Shown: positions 42,143-51,219, numbered from the stretch's first letter. The stretch: DNA of 64,000 nt from JAUIAI01 sp049680625 (GCA_049680625.1 JBAUID010000190.1:89314-153313); one strand, 5' to 3'. Made by a program: numbers and translations. The notes: generated by a model not told the origin, from the sequence alone.

Positions 42143-43345
42143 ATGCCCACTGCTAACTCGTTCTCCTGGATTATTTTGCCCGCTGCCTTGATGGCATCAG
42201 GCCTGGCGCTGGTTGCGATTCGGGCTGCCCATGCCAATGCCCCAGGGAGTATTGGCGATTGGAGCCGCGCCATGTTGCTGGCCGCGATTGGGTTGACGGG
42301 ATTAAACAGCGGGTTGATTGATGCCTGGTCTGTCAAGATTGCCTTTGCCAGCCCAGTGTTTGCGGGGTGCGCGTATTTTTTGCGAGGCGTCATTCGCCTT
42401 GCCAAGGGACGAACCGAACCCAGCCTGAACGCCCTTGCCAGACAACTGGGGCCTGTGACTCTACTGATTATTGGGGTCTATTTTGCGCTTGGCGTCACAT
42501 CGGGACGAACAAACGACGCATTTTTCCATGCCGCCAGTGCCGGCTATTTCTGTGCTGCGATTGTTGCCGCGATTGCAGCTTATCGCCATTACCTGCGCAG
42601 TGCGCAGGATCGTCATGGCGCAGTGGTCACCCATGCCTTGGCAGCTTTGATCTTTTCCATCCTGATCATGACTGCCGGCAGCCTGCACTGTCTGGAAGCT
42701 GCCTTCTCGCGCCTGCCGGCGGCCCCGGTGTATTTTTGGATGATGGGTTTCGGTGCGCTACTGGTTTCCGGGTCATTGCTTTGGTTGTCTTTTGGCTTGC
42801 GTCAACTGACCAGTGCCGGCCGGCCAGGGCGACCCGGAGTGCTTGAGTTATCGACTATTGAACATAGTGAAGTGATTGCCCGTGAGGTCAGGCAGCACTT
42901 TCTTGGCCCGATCATCAAGCCGGTTGTTCTACTGACCATCGAAATCGACTCATTCGACTTGTTATGCAATAAACACGACCCAGATTTGGTTGATCATCTT
43001 GTCACCCAGGTGGGTCGTGCTATTCGTCGCTCCTGCCGGGAAACCGATATCGCGTTGCGTAACAACACGGCGCGCTTCCAGATTGCGTGTATTGGTGCCG
43101 ATCAGGATGAAGGTCTTGCCGTGGCCGAACGAATCCGCCTCCAAGTTCGGCGATATCCAATCACAGGGGCTGATGGCATTGTTGTGCCTTGTTCTGTGAG
43201 CATCGGCTTATCGCTGCCGTTTGAATCTCCGGCCAGTTCATCCCAGGCCGCTACCCAGGCAGAGCAAGCTCTGGACAAGGCAAAAACGCTAGGCGGTAAC
43301 CTGACTATCAGTCATCGTCCCGCTGGCGATACTTTTGGAGGGTGA
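42143..43345 (+). CDS. Seven-helix membrane protein with degenerate GGDEF domain
   Basis: A 400-residue protein from ATG 42143; GTG 42140 is equally possible. The first two-thirds hold about seven hydrophobic helices (about 8-215). The C-terminal part (about 240-395) has the shape of a GGDEF domain: LLTIEIDSFDLLCNKHDPD at the metal-binding strand, RAIRRSCRETDIALR, and VPCSVSIGLSLP near the end. At the active-site loop, however, GGDEF is replaced by NNTARF, so diguanylate cyclase activity is not expected. The metal-binding Asp and the ID-x-F pattern persist. It may sense a signal and act through protein contacts or nucleotide binding. It diverges from the spherulin-4-like gene. Confidence 0.78.
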   Translation: MPTANSFSWIILPAALMASGLALVAIRAAHANAPGSIGDWSRAMLLAAIGLTGLNSGLIDAWSVKIAFASPVFAGCAYFLRGVIRLAKGRTEPSLNALARQLGPVTLLIIGVYFALGVTSGRTNDAFFHAASAGYFCAAIVAAIAAYRHYLRSAQDRHGAVVTHALAALIFSILIMTAGSLHCLEAAFSRLPAAPVYFWMMGFGALLVSGSLLWLSFGLRQLTSAGRPGRPGVLELSTIEHSEVIAREVRQHFLGPIIKPVVLLTIEIDSFDLLCNKHDPDLVDHLVTQVGRAIRRSCRETDIALRNNTARFQIACIGADQDEGLAVAERIRLQVRRYPITGADGIVVPCSVSIGLSLPFESPASSSQAATQAEQALDKAKTLGGNLTISHRPAGDTFGG

Positions 43346-43446
43346 CGGGCAGACCAGCCAACCGGTCAAAGCCAGTACAGGTAATATCGGAATGCTGATC
43401 TGGCTTTCGTTAACCTGACTTTCCTGACCTCCCTGGCACGACTGAC

Positions 43447-45090
43447 TTGGCTGTAATACTCCCTACCGACTGGAAGAATACCGAGGCGAGCGGCTCTGCT
43501 GCCCGGCAGATGGACACGCTGGCGATGTTCGAGCGGGGTCTGGGTGATGAGATCACGGTGTATCACGGGGTTCACTGGAGCCGACCGCATCACGGTCTCG
43601 GCAGCCTCGGTGATGTTGATTTTGTCGTGATGTCCGCTGGCGGTAGTATTTTGCTTGTCGAGCAAAAAGCCGGATTTCTGAATGAATCCGAGCAGGGCCT
43701 GGTCAAACGTTATCGCGGCAGCCATCGTTTTATTCGCATCGAAATTGACCGTACGGTTGATTCTCTTCGCAAGCGGTTATCCGGCCTGCGCGCAGAGCAG
43801 GCGGTGTCTGTTCAATACTTGTTGTACTGTCCGGATTACACGGTCAAGGATCGGTCCACCGCTGGTCTGGATCCATCTCAGATCATCGACAGTTCTGACC
43901 GGGATCAACTGTGCAATCGAATTACCGAGTTGTTGAGCGAGCAAGTGCAGCAACCCGAACTGGTTCGTCGTTTACATCACTTTTTTGCCAACGAGTTGGA
44001 ACTCGTGCCCGATGCAAGCGCCCTGGTCGGGCGGGCCAATGCCCTGGTTACTCGCTTGTCAGAAGGTCTCGCCACGTGGGCACGACGTTTTGAAGTTCAC
44101 CCGCCACGCTTACGAGTTGTGGCCACTGCCGGTTCGGGAAAAACCCAATTGGCTCTCGCTTTACTTGCCCAGGCGAGCGCAGCAAAACAGTCGGCGTTAT
44201 ATATTTGCTTCAACCGCCCGCTGGCCGATCATATCCGCGCTTCAGCTCCTCATGATGCTCAGGTATTTAACTACCATCAGTGGTGTCAGCATCGCTTGCG
44301 TGCGGCTGGGGAAGACCTCAGTTTTGATGGCGGTTCGAGCTTTGAGCAACTAGAAAGGCGGTCGATCAAGCTGCCGGTGTCAACAGCGGAAAGTGTTGAC
44401 ATGCTAATTGTTGACGAAGGCCAGGACTTTTCTGTCCAGTGGCGCGACGATATATTGCGCCTGGCAACAGTTCGCGAACCCGAGCAGGCACAAATCTGGT
44501 GGCTTGAAGATCCGATGCAGAATTTATACAATCGCGAATCAGGTACACCGCCGGATTGGCCGACGTTGCGTGCCCAGGTGAATTACCGCAGCCCGCGTGC
44601 GGTTGTCGACTGGGTCAATCAATTACTTGGGCCGCCAATGCCCGTTATTGCATCGGGGCCGGTACAAGGAGTCGCACCGGAAATCCTCGTGTACGACGAC
44701 GACGCTGCACTGGTCACCCAGACAAAGGTTGCTGTAACCACTGCCTTGCGTGCGGGTTTTAGACGCGAAGACATTGCCATCATTACCTTTTCGGGTCGGG
44801 CGCGCTCGGTGATTCATCCGCTAAAGTCACTGGGGCCGAACCAGTTACGCAAGTTCTCTGGAAAATACGATTTGTTTGGGGAACCGGAAATTCTGGAAGG
44901 TGAGTTGTTACTGGATACAGTGTTTCGGTTCAAAGGCCAAAGCGCACCGTGTGTGATTCTGACTGAAGTTGCGTTTACCGAGCTGGACGAAATTGCCCGG
45001 CGTAAGCTGTTTGTCGGAGTCACCCGTGCCAGCTTGCACACGATTATCGTTTGTCATCGGCACTCTGCCAGTATGCTGGGCGAAAAGTAA
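43447..45090 (+). CDS. NERD nuclease-related domain fused to a superfamily 1 helicase
   Basis: A 547-residue protein starting with TTG 43447; ATG 43510 (MDTLAMF) is an alternative. Residues 20-150 resemble the NERD module, with GDVDFVV (Asp56, Asp58) and LLVEQKAG (Glu72, Lys74) in the D...ExK pattern of restriction-type nucleases. The helicase core has Walker A ATAGSGKT (226-233), Walker B MLIVDEGQDF, motif III WWLEDPMQNLY, motif IV VNYRSPRAVVDW, motif V FRFKGQSAPCVILTE and motif VI RRKLFVGVTRASL. It therefore belongs with small UvrD/Rep-like proteins. Such fusions occur in DNA repair and in defence loci; no defence partner is seen here. It is 32 bases upstream of the DUF35 gene. Confidence 0.85.
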   Translation: MAVILPTDWKNTEASGSAARQMDTLAMFERGLGDEITVYHGVHWSRPHHGLGSLGDVDFVVMSAGGSILLVEQKAGFLNESEQGLVKRYRGSHRFIRIEIDRTVDSLRKRLSGLRAEQAVSVQYLLYCPDYTVKDRSTAGLDPSQIIDSSDRDQLCNRITELLSEQVQQPELVRRLHHFFANELELVPDASALVGRANALVTRLSEGLATWARRFEVHPPRLRVVATAGSGKTQLALALLAQASAAKQSALYICFNRPLADHIRASAPHDAQVFNYHQWCQHRLRAAGEDLSFDGGSSFEQLERRSIKLPVSTAESVDMLIVDEGQDFSVQWRDDILRLATVREPEQAQIWWLEDPMQNLYNRESGTPPDWPTLRAQVNYRSPRAVVDWVNQLLGPPMPVIASGPVQGVAPEILVYDDDAALVTQTKVAVTTALRAGFRREDIAIITFSGRARSVIHPLKSLGPNQLRKFSGKYDLFGEPEILEGELLLDTVFRFKGQSAPCVILTEVAFTELDEIARRKLFVGVTRASLHTIIVCHRHSASMLGEK

Positions 45091-45122
45091 GCACCGACAC
45101 ATATTTGGAGATTGGAGGACAA

Positions 45123-45536
45123 ATGTCAGACTCGTCAGACTCATTGCCGGTTCCCTACCGGGTGCCTGAGGCGGCACCATACTGGGAAGGCGCAAAAAAC
45201 GGTATTCTGCGCCTGCAATATTGTGATTCCTGTCAGACCGCTCGTTTTTATCCGCGCCATTTGTGTCCCCGTTGTGGCTCATCTGAAGTGAGCTGGCGCG
45301 ACGCTTCCGGACGGGGAAACGTCTTTAGCAGTACGGTTGTGCATCGCGGGCCAACGCCCGCATTTAAGGGGCGGCAACCCTATGTTGTTGCGCTGATTGA
45401 TCTCGCCGAGGGGCCACGAATGATGAGCAATATTGTTGGCGATGATGCGGATCAAACGGCCATTGGTGATGCAGTCTGTGTTGAGTTTGAGCCACGCCAT
45501 GATTTCATGTTGCCGGTTTTCCGGAGATTGTCATGA
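45123..45536 (+). CDS. DUF35 OB-fold/zinc-ribbon acyl-CoA-associated protein
   Basis: A 137-residue protein from ATG 45123, with TTGGAGGACAA directly before it; a frame from 45051 overlaps the helicase. It has the DUF35 layout: an N-terminal helix with YWEGAKNG, a zinc ribbon with Cys pairs CDSC and CPRC (about residues 38 and 52), and an OB fold (SWRDASGRGNVFSSTVVHRG, PYVVALIDLAEGPRMMSNI). These proteins bind acyl-CoA and partner with thiolase-like enzymes. The stop overlaps the thiolase-like start by 4 bases. Confidence 0.9.
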   Translation: MSDSSDSLPVPYRVPEAAPYWEGAKNGILRLQYCDSCQTARFYPRHLCPRCGSSEVSWRDASGRGNVFSSTVVHRGPTPAFKGRQPYVVALIDLAEGPRMMSNIVGDDADQTAIGDAVCVEFEPRHDFMLPVFRRLS

Positions 45537-46699
45537 ATTTGCGTAATGCAGCAGTCATTGCCGGCGTTGGTGAGTCGGGCATTCGTCCAGCTCCGGAAAT
45601 GAGTGGGCTGGCGCTCAATGCATTGGCCATTGAGCGCGCACTCGGTGATGCAGGTTTAGCCCTTGACGATGTTGACGGTTTGTTCACTGCTTATTCCATG
45701 ACTGAGCCTTACTTTATGCTCGGCAGCGTATTGGCCGAGTACGTTGGCATTCAACCGCGGCTGGCAACCTCGGTTACCGTTGGCGGTGGCTCACCTGGGG
45801 TGTTGCTGCATCAGGCAGTGATGGCACTGGCCACGGGGCAGGCGGATGTTATCGTAATTGCAACCGGGGAGAACCGCGCCACCGGGGTGTCGCGCGATGC
45901 TGCGGTTGAACGCTTGACAGCCGTAGGGCACCCGGCATTCGAAAACCCTTATGGGCCCTTAATTCCCGCTTTCTATGCCATGGTTGCCCAGCGTTACTTG
46001 TTCGAAAACGAATTAAACCGTAACGACCTTGCCCACGTTGCCGTGACGTCACGCTTACACGCGGTGATGCATCCTGACTCGCCAATGCAGTCCGAACTGA
46101 CGCTTGACGAAGTTCTGCAATCGAAGCCGATTGCTGATCCATTGCGGTTGTACGACTGCTGCCTGATTTCCGATGCGGCGGGTGCCCTGGTGCTTACCCG
46201 GCCCGAACGGATTCCGGATCTGCCAAAGATGCCGGTTCATATTCTAGGGGTGGCCCAGTATCACTCCCATGAGCACCTCACCATGGCACCGGACGATTTG
46301 ACAATTGGTTGCCGCCGGTCTGGGCAGCAAGCCTATGCAATGGCCGGGGTATCTCCAGGCGATATCCAGTTTGCCCAACTCTACGATTGTTTTTCCGTTG
46401 TTCCGGCGATGGAAGCCGAAGCGCTGGAGTTAGTGCCTGCCGGCGGTGGGCTGGAGTTATTTGCCAGTGGCGGCGCACGCTTCGATGGTCGCTTGCCAGT
46501 GAATACGCACGGCGGACTGATGTCTTACGCGCAGGCGGGTGCCTCTGGTGGCATGCACGGCATCATTGAAGCGGTCAGGCAAATTCGCGGTGAAGCTGGC
46601 GCTCGTCAAGTCGCCAGCCACGAATTAGGTATTGTGCACAATGAAGGTGGTATCTTGTCGTCCCATGCCACGATGGTATTAGCTGCCCAACCGGGATAA
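45533..46699 (+). CDS. Thiolase-like / SCP2-Ltp-family protein
   Basis: A 388-residue thiolase-fold protein. It shows AVIAGVGESGIRPAPEMSGL, TVGGGSPGVLLHQAVMALATG, NRNDLAHVAV and the C-terminal NTHGGLMSYAQAGASGGMHG with AVRQIRGEAGARQV. The reactive Cys of true thiolases would fall in the GGGSPG segment, where none is present. This, with the coupled DUF35 partner, fits the Ltp-type retro-aldolases and acyl-CoA-processing proteins, such as the steroid side-chain aldolase pair, rather than an acetyl-CoA acetyltransferase. The substrate is unknown. The ATG overlaps the DUF35 stop (ATGA). Confidence 0.85.
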   Translation: MNLRNAAVIAGVGESGIRPAPEMSGLALNALAIERALGDAGLALDDVDGLFTAYSMTEPYFMLGSVLAEYVGIQPRLATSVTVGGGSPGVLLHQAVMALATGQADVIVIATGENRATGVSRDAAVERLTAVGHPAFENPYGPLIPAFYAMVAQRYLFENELNRNDLAHVAVTSRLHAVMHPDSPMQSELTLDEVLQSKPIADPLRLYDCCLISDAAGALVLTRPERIPDLPKMPVHILGVAQYHSHEHLTMAPDDLTIGCRRSGQQAYAMAGVSPGDIQFAQLYDCFSVVPAMEAEALELVPAGGGLELFASGGARFDGRLPVNTHGGLMSYAQAGASGGMHGIIEAVRQIRGEAGARQVASHELGIVHNEGGILSSHATMVLAAQPG

Positions 46700-46893
46700 A
46701 TTGCTTCAAGACGGCTGTCCCGCAGGCTGAAATATTGTGAATCTGAATCGGACCGTGTTAGTGCTAGGATTTGACATCCATTCGAATCAGCTTTCGCCGG
46801 ATTTTGCCCACACCTGTCGGGCCGGAGTGCTGGTAGCGTCTTGGGTAGGCCAAGGTTAAACCGCCTGATAAAGACTATAACGGACGAACAAGA

Positions 46894-47520
46894 ATGTCAT
46901 TTGCGCAATCGCCACTTAACTCCGATCAAGAATTACTGAAACCAGACGTACCGCGCTTTATTGTTGTCATGGGCGTGTCCGGTGCGGGTAAGAGCACAAT
47001 CGGTGAAGCGATTGCGGCACGTCTGGGGACCAGCTTTATTGATGGCGACAGTTATCACCCCAGGGCCAATGTCGAAAAAATGTCACGTGGTGAGGCGTTG
47101 ACCGATCGCGATCGCATGCCTTGGCTGGCCCTGATTGCTGGTGCGATGCGGGGCCATGTGGCACGCAGCGAGCAGGCTTTTAAAAAGCTCGAAGGTGAGG
47201 GAAGTCCCGCGCCGATTCCCGAAGGTTGTTCGGTTGCCGCCTGTTCCGCCTTGCGGCGCAGTTATCGCGAATACCTGGCTCAGCAGGCCGGAGAGGCCGC
47301 ATTTTTTGTGTTCCTGGAAGGTACCAAAGAAATCATCCACAGTCGGATGCTGAATCGCGAAGGGCATTTTATGCCATCACAATTGCTAGATAGCCAGTTT
47401 GCAGCGCTTGAGCCCCTGGCCTCTGACGAGTATGGCATCACCCTGGACGTGAATAAGCCGGTCGACGAGCTGGTTGATAGCTGTCTTGAAAAAATTCTGT
47501 CTGGCCGGTCAACCGGATAA
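46894..47520 (+). CDS. gntK: Gluconokinase
   Basis: A 208-residue kinase phosphorylating D-gluconate to 6-phosphogluconate. It has the P-loop VMGVSGAGKSTIGEAIAARLG (cited in part as GVSGAGKST), FIDGDSYHPRANVEKMSRG and LTDRDRMPWL, then the family segments CSALRRSYREYL and FVFLEGTKEII. It ends with FMPSQLLDSQFAALEPL and a typical nucleotide-site ending. It is about 30 residues longer than many bacterial GntK proteins because of an N-terminal extension and a Glu/Pro-rich insertion near residue 95. It is monocistronic, followed by a strong bidirectional terminator. No gntR or permease is adjacent. Confidence 0.94.
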   Translation: MSFAQSPLNSDQELLKPDVPRFIVVMGVSGAGKSTIGEAIAARLGTSFIDGDSYHPRANVEKMSRGEALTDRDRMPWLALIAGAMRGHVARSEQAFKKLEGEGSPAPIPEGCSVAACSALRRSYREYLAQQAGEAAFFVFLEGTKEIIHSRMLNREGHFMPSQLLDSQFAALEPLASDEYGITLDVNKPVDELVDSCLEKILSGRSTG

Positions 47521-47540
47521 CCTAAGAATTGAAAGCCTTA

Positions 47541-47578
47541 AAAAAAAACCGCTGCGATTCAAGCAGCGGTTTTTTTTT
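47541..47578. terminator. Bidirectional intrinsic terminator
   Basis: AAAAAAAA, then CCGCTGC (47549-47555), loop GATTCAA, GCAGCGG (47563-47569) and nine T residues (47570-47578). The A-run and T-run make it work on both strands, serving gntK (plus) and the lipoprotein gene (minus), whose stop is at 47582. Confidence 0.95.
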
Positions 47579-47581
47579 CCC

Positions 47582-48628
47582 TTATTGAAGGGGCGGAGGA
47601 TTCTCGCGCATTTCCTGCTCTGAAATGCCACCCCCCGGATCTTGAATGCCAACATCACTGAAGGTCATGAAATTAAACGGCTGCCAGTCAGTTGAGATCA
47701 GTTTGGCGCGTGACACGCCAACACCTGGCACGTAGGCTTCATTAAATTCAGTATCCACGTAGTAGTCTGCGCCAACGTCAATGAGATAGCGAGCCTGCCG
47801 CCGGTCGTCCGGAGCGTCGAGATCGTTCACGATCAGCCGGCCTTGCAAGGTGACAAACACCGCTTTGATATCTTCCCCGTCAATGGCCGTTCGGTTTCCG
47901 AACCAACCGAGAAACTCGTAACCTGCCACAGGGGTGATAGAAGCGCCGCCAGTGGATTCCGCTTGTTTTAAATTTCCTCTGGTACACGGCTGGTTGCTAT
48001 TACCTTGTGGACAGAATTCCCCACCAACATCCTGGGCGCCAATCAGTTCACGCCACTGATTAGTACTGCGGCTCAGGATATAGAGCTTGAGGTTTCGCAG
48101 TTGAACGCGGACGTTCTGCGCCGAATTCCCCTGGCCTTCGAACAATACGAACCACGGAATGATGGCTTGCCAGTAACCACTGTCGGCAAGTTCAGGATTG
48201 TCCGCAACAAACCAATCCGGCAAATTCGCTCCCGATGGGTTGTTCCCCATGATCGTAAAGCCCGGACCACTGGCAAATCCATAGGCCGGGTCAGCGCCAA
48301 TCAGCGGGAGGTCATTCATTAAGGCCATATCGTCAACGATAGTGTCGAGACTATTGATTGTTTCGGCCGTTGCCAGCGAACCGGGATTGAAGTCTTGTCC
48401 GGAATCAGATTTTTTTGTTGGCGCACTGCCCGCGTTTGGTGAAATTGCCATTTGCTCGCTGCCACTTGCGCTGACCGCTGCATAGTCTGTTTCACCGCAA
48501 GCGCTGAGCATTAAGGGAAATACGACGGCAATGCCAATAGCCCGAACGGCCCGAAAGCGCCCGAGCGCGAACGGCTTGCGGCCACCGAGTGGCTCACCGG
48601 TGGCCGGGCTGGATAATTTAAAAAACAT
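47582..48628 (-). CDS. Predicted lipoprotein of unknown function
   Basis: A 348-residue protein from ATG 48628. A basic stretch (about 17-30) precedes a hydrophobic segment and lipobox LSAC (Cys44). The mature part is low-complexity and Ser-rich for about 40 residues, then mixed: GFTIMGNNPSGANLPDWFVADNPELADSGYWQAIIPW (cited as GFTIMGNNPSG and DNPELADSGYWQ), NSAQNVRVQLRNLKLYILS, WRELIGAQDVGGEFCPQG and VTLQGRLIVNDLDAPDDRR, with WQPFNFMTFSDVG near the end. The repeated NL/YIL-type strands and Trp residues suggest a beta-sandwich carbohydrate-binding or secreted surface protein. I recognise no family. A frame to 48658 adds ten residues. It is convergent with gntK. Confidence 0.7.
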   Translation of the reverse strand: MFFKLSSPATGEPLGGRKPFALGRFRAVRAIGIAVVFPLMLSACGETDYAAVSASGSEQMAISPNAGSAPTKKSDSGQDFNPGSLATAETINSLDTIVDDMALMNDLPLIGADPAYGFASGPGFTIMGNNPSGANLPDWFVADNPELADSGYWQAIIPWFVLFEGQGNSAQNVRVQLRNLKLYILSRSTNQWRELIGAQDVGGEFCPQGNSNQPCTRGNLKQAESTGGASITPVAGYEFLGWFGNRTAIDGEDIKAVFVTLQGRLIVNDLDAPDDRRQARYLIDVGADYYVDTEFNEAYVPGVGVSRAKLISTDWQPFNFMTFSDVGIQDPGGGISEQEMRENPPPLQ

Positions 48629-48859
48629 TGGTCTACCCGTATTCGTGCGAAAGTCCACTGACGATACGAGCCTTTCGTGCTAAAGCCGACGCTGGCCAGA
48701 CTAACGGACGGCCAGGCAGGCATGGGCGGTCCGTGTTGGTGAATAAGCCGCTTTGCACCGCAGTCCAAAACAGCTGAGTGGTAAAGAAAGCTTGTCCGGG
48801 ATTAATATTGGTGAGAATCGATCATCGCCAACGTAGTGAGGCTTGGGTGCGGCCGACCG

Positions 48860-49789
48860 TCAGATGCCCGCTTTATCGACTTTGCCGGCTTTATCGCTTC
48901 GCCTGGTTTCGTATCGGGTCATCCATATCGTTGCGGCAACAATAATGGCGCCGCCGGCCAGGGCTGTTGGCGCCGGTTTATTGGCAAAAATCATGAAGCC
49001 GAGCAGCGACGACCAGATCAGGTCGAGAAAGCGAACCGGCTGCAGGGATGAGATGTCGGCCATCGAGAAAGCTTTCGTAAAACAAAAATGTGAAATTGTT
49101 CCCAGGATGCCGGCAACTGCCAGCAATCCCCATTGTGTTTGGGTGGGTGTCTGCCAGACATAAAGCGCCATCGGGGCAGCAAGAATGGCCACGGAGATGT
49201 TGAGCCAGGCCACGAGGGTTTCGTTGTTGTCATGCCGGGTCATTGCTTTTGTGAGCAAAAAAGCGGCCGCAAAAAAAGGAGCCGACGCCAGGGTCACCAG
49301 GCTCCACCCGCCAGCCGCTTCGCTGGTGGACAGGTGGGGCCACAACACAACCAGGACACCGCTAAACCCCATCATCGCGCCAAACCAGCGCATTAACGAG
49401 ACTTTCTCTTTCAGGAAAATCGCTGCGCCCAGCAAGATAAATACGGGCACACAAAACATGATGGCGGTAGCGTCCGCCAATGGCACATGCGGCAGCGCCA
49501 TGAAGAACAATGACAAAGCGGTAACCTGAACCAGGCCGCGCAATAACTGCATCCGGTAACTGTGGGGTTTGAGGCGGCGGATTGAGCCCTTGAGCAAGAT
49601 GGGTATCAGGATGCTCAAGCCAAAAGCATAGCGAACAAACTGTGCCTGGAAGGAATCAATTTGCTGGGTCATTAATCGCATGACCGCATTCATTGTCGCC
49701 AGGGTGAGCCCCGCACCAGCCGCCCACAACAAGCTTTTTATGACGTTCAGCCGAAGCTCGGCACCAACACCAGCCGGCGTTGTCGGCAC
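48860..49789 (-). CDS. EamA/DMT-family transporter
   Basis: A 309-residue inner-membrane protein with ten hydrophobic helices in two EamA repeats (about 18-150 and 160-300). Segments such as MNAVMRLMTQQIDSFQAQFVRYAFGL, LIPILLKGS, RGLVQVTALSLFFMALPHVPLADATAIMF and PVFILLGAAIFLKEKVSLMRWFGAMMGF (each only cited in part: RYAFGLSILIP, LADATAIMF, FLKEKVSLMRW) are typical of the drug/metabolite exporters such as RarD or amino-acid effluxers. Substrate unknown. The start is GTG 49789, 2 bases after the pntB stop, so it belongs to the pnt operon. Confidence 0.85.
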   Translation of the reverse strand: MPTTPAGVGAELRLNVIKSLLWAAGAGLTLATMNAVMRLMTQQIDSFQAQFVRYAFGLSILIPILLKGSIRRLKPHSYRMQLLRGLVQVTALSLFFMALPHVPLADATAIMFCVPVFILLGAAIFLKEKVSLMRWFGAMMGFSGVLVVLWPHLSTSEAAGGWSLVTLASAPFFAAAFLLTKAMTRHDNNETLVAWLNISVAILAAPMALYVWQTPTQTQWGLLAVAGILGTISHFCFTKAFSMADISSLQPVRFLDLIWSSLLGFMIFANKPAPTALAGGAIIVAATIWMTRYETRRSDKAGKVDKAGI

Positions 49790-49791
49790 GA

Positions 49792-51219
49792 TTATTCCAC
49801 TGCCTTAACCATGTCTTCGATTACTTGTTTGGCATCACCAAAAACCATCATGGTTTTGTCCATGTAAAACAATTCGTTATCAAGGCCGGCATAACCCGAT
49901 GCCATCGTCCGTTTGTTCACGATAACCTGACCGGCTTTGTGCGCTTCCAGAATTGGCATGCCGGCAATGGCCGATTTCGGGTCTTTTGCAGCCGGGTTGA
50001 CAACGTCGTTTGCGCCGAGAACCAGCACAACATCGGTTTCGCTGAACTCACTGTTGATCTCGTCCATTTCGAAAACCTGGTCATACGGCACTTCTGCCTC
50101 GGCCAGCAACACATTCATATGGCCTGGCATCCGACCCGCTACCGGGTGAATCGCGTATTTCACCGAGACGCCGCGCGCAATGAGTTTGTCGGTCAGTTCT
50201 TTAAGCGGATGCTGAGCCCGCGCAACGGCCAGGCCATAGCCCGGCACGATGATGACGGTATCGGAATTGGCCATAAGGAAGGCAGCATCATCTGCCGATC
50301 CGGTGCGGACCGGGCGCTGTTCGCCACCGCCGGTGGCAGCAGCTACCGCTTCGCCGCCAAAGCCACCAAGGATGACGTTGAAAAACGAGCGGTTCATAGC
50401 CTTACACATGATGTAGGACAAAATTGCGCCGGACGACCCCACCAGCGAACCTGCGATAATGAGCATTGGGTTATTGAGTGAGAACCCGATGCCGGCCGCG
50501 GCCCAGCCAGAGTAACTATTAAGCATTGACACGACAACCGGCATATCGGCACCGCCAATCGGAATAATGATCAATACCCCGAGTACAAACGAAAGCACGG
50601 TCATCAGGATAAACGGCATCCAGGCCTGGCTGCTCGCAAACCAGATGCCGCAGGCGATTGTTGCCAGCGCGAGAACCAGGTTGATCAGGTGCTGGCCGGA
50701 AAAACTGACGGGCTGGCCCTGGAAGAGCCGAAACTTATACTTGCCCGATAGTTTGCCAAACGCAATTACTGAGCCCGAAAACGTCAGGGCGCCGACAATC
50801 GTGCCAATAAATAGTTCGATGCGGTTTCCCATCGGGATCATTTCACCGGCTTGCACAATATTGAATGCGACGGGTTCTGCCACAGCGGCGATCGCAATAA
50901 AGACGGCTGCCAGACCGATCATCGAGTGCATAAAAGCAACCAACTCTGGCATTTTGGTCATTTCGACCCGTTTGGCCATGACCGCGCCAATAATGCCGCC
51001 AACCAGGACGCCGCCGATTACCCAGAGCATGCCGGGCCCGGCCGTCTGTGGGTTGAGCTTAAAGATAAGCGCGACCGTGGTTGCGATCGCAATGGCCATA
51101 CCGACCATGCCAAACAGGTTACCGGTTCGCGCCGTGGTCGGGTGAGACAGGCCTTTTAGCGCCTGGATAAAACAAACCGATGCGACCAAATAAAGCAGAA
51201 CGACATAATTCAAGCTCAT
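49792..51219 (-). CDS. pntB: NAD(P) transhydrogenase subunit beta
   Basis: A 475-residue beta subunit of the proton-translocating transhydrogenase, which uses the proton gradient to reduce NADP+ with NADH. It has about nine hydrophobic helices (about 5-265) and a C-terminal NADP-binding Rossmann domain with VIIVPGYGLAVARAQH, HPVAGRMPGHMNVLLAEA and VLVLGANDVVNPAA, plus YAGLDNELFYMDKTMMVFGDAK at the end (cited in part). The domain order and length match E. coli PntB. It is the third gene of the pntA1-pntA2-pntB set and is followed by an EamA gene. Confidence 0.96.
   Translation of the reverse strand: MSLNYVVLLYLVASVCFIQALKGLSHPTTARTGNLFGMVGMAIAIATTVALIFKLNPQTAGPGMLWVIGGVLVGGIIGAVMAKRVEMTKMPELVAFMHSMIGLAAVFIAIAAVAEPVAFNIVQAGEMIPMGNRIELFIGTIVGALTFSGSVIAFGKLSGKYKFRLFQGQPVSFSGQHLINLVLALATIACGIWFASSQAWMPFILMTVLSFVLGVLIIIPIGGADMPVVVSMLNSYSGWAAAGIGFSLNNPMLIIAGSLVGSSGAILSYIMCKAMNRSFFNVILGGFGGEAVAAATGGGEQRPVRTGSADDAAFLMANSDTVIIVPGYGLAVARAQHPLKELTDKLIARGVSVKYAIHPVAGRMPGHMNVLLAEAEVPYDQVFEMDEINSEFSETDVVLVLGANDVVNPAAKDPKSAIAGMPILEAHKAGQVIVNKRTMASGYAGLDNELFYMDKTMMVFGDAKQVIEDMVKAVE

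Noticed and set aside
49780..50481. 233-codon plus-strand frame
   Set aside because: Antisense to pntB and coding for a His-rich unlikely protein.
50567..51145. 192-codon plus-strand frame
   Set aside because: Antisense to pntB; composition mirrors membrane codons read backwards.
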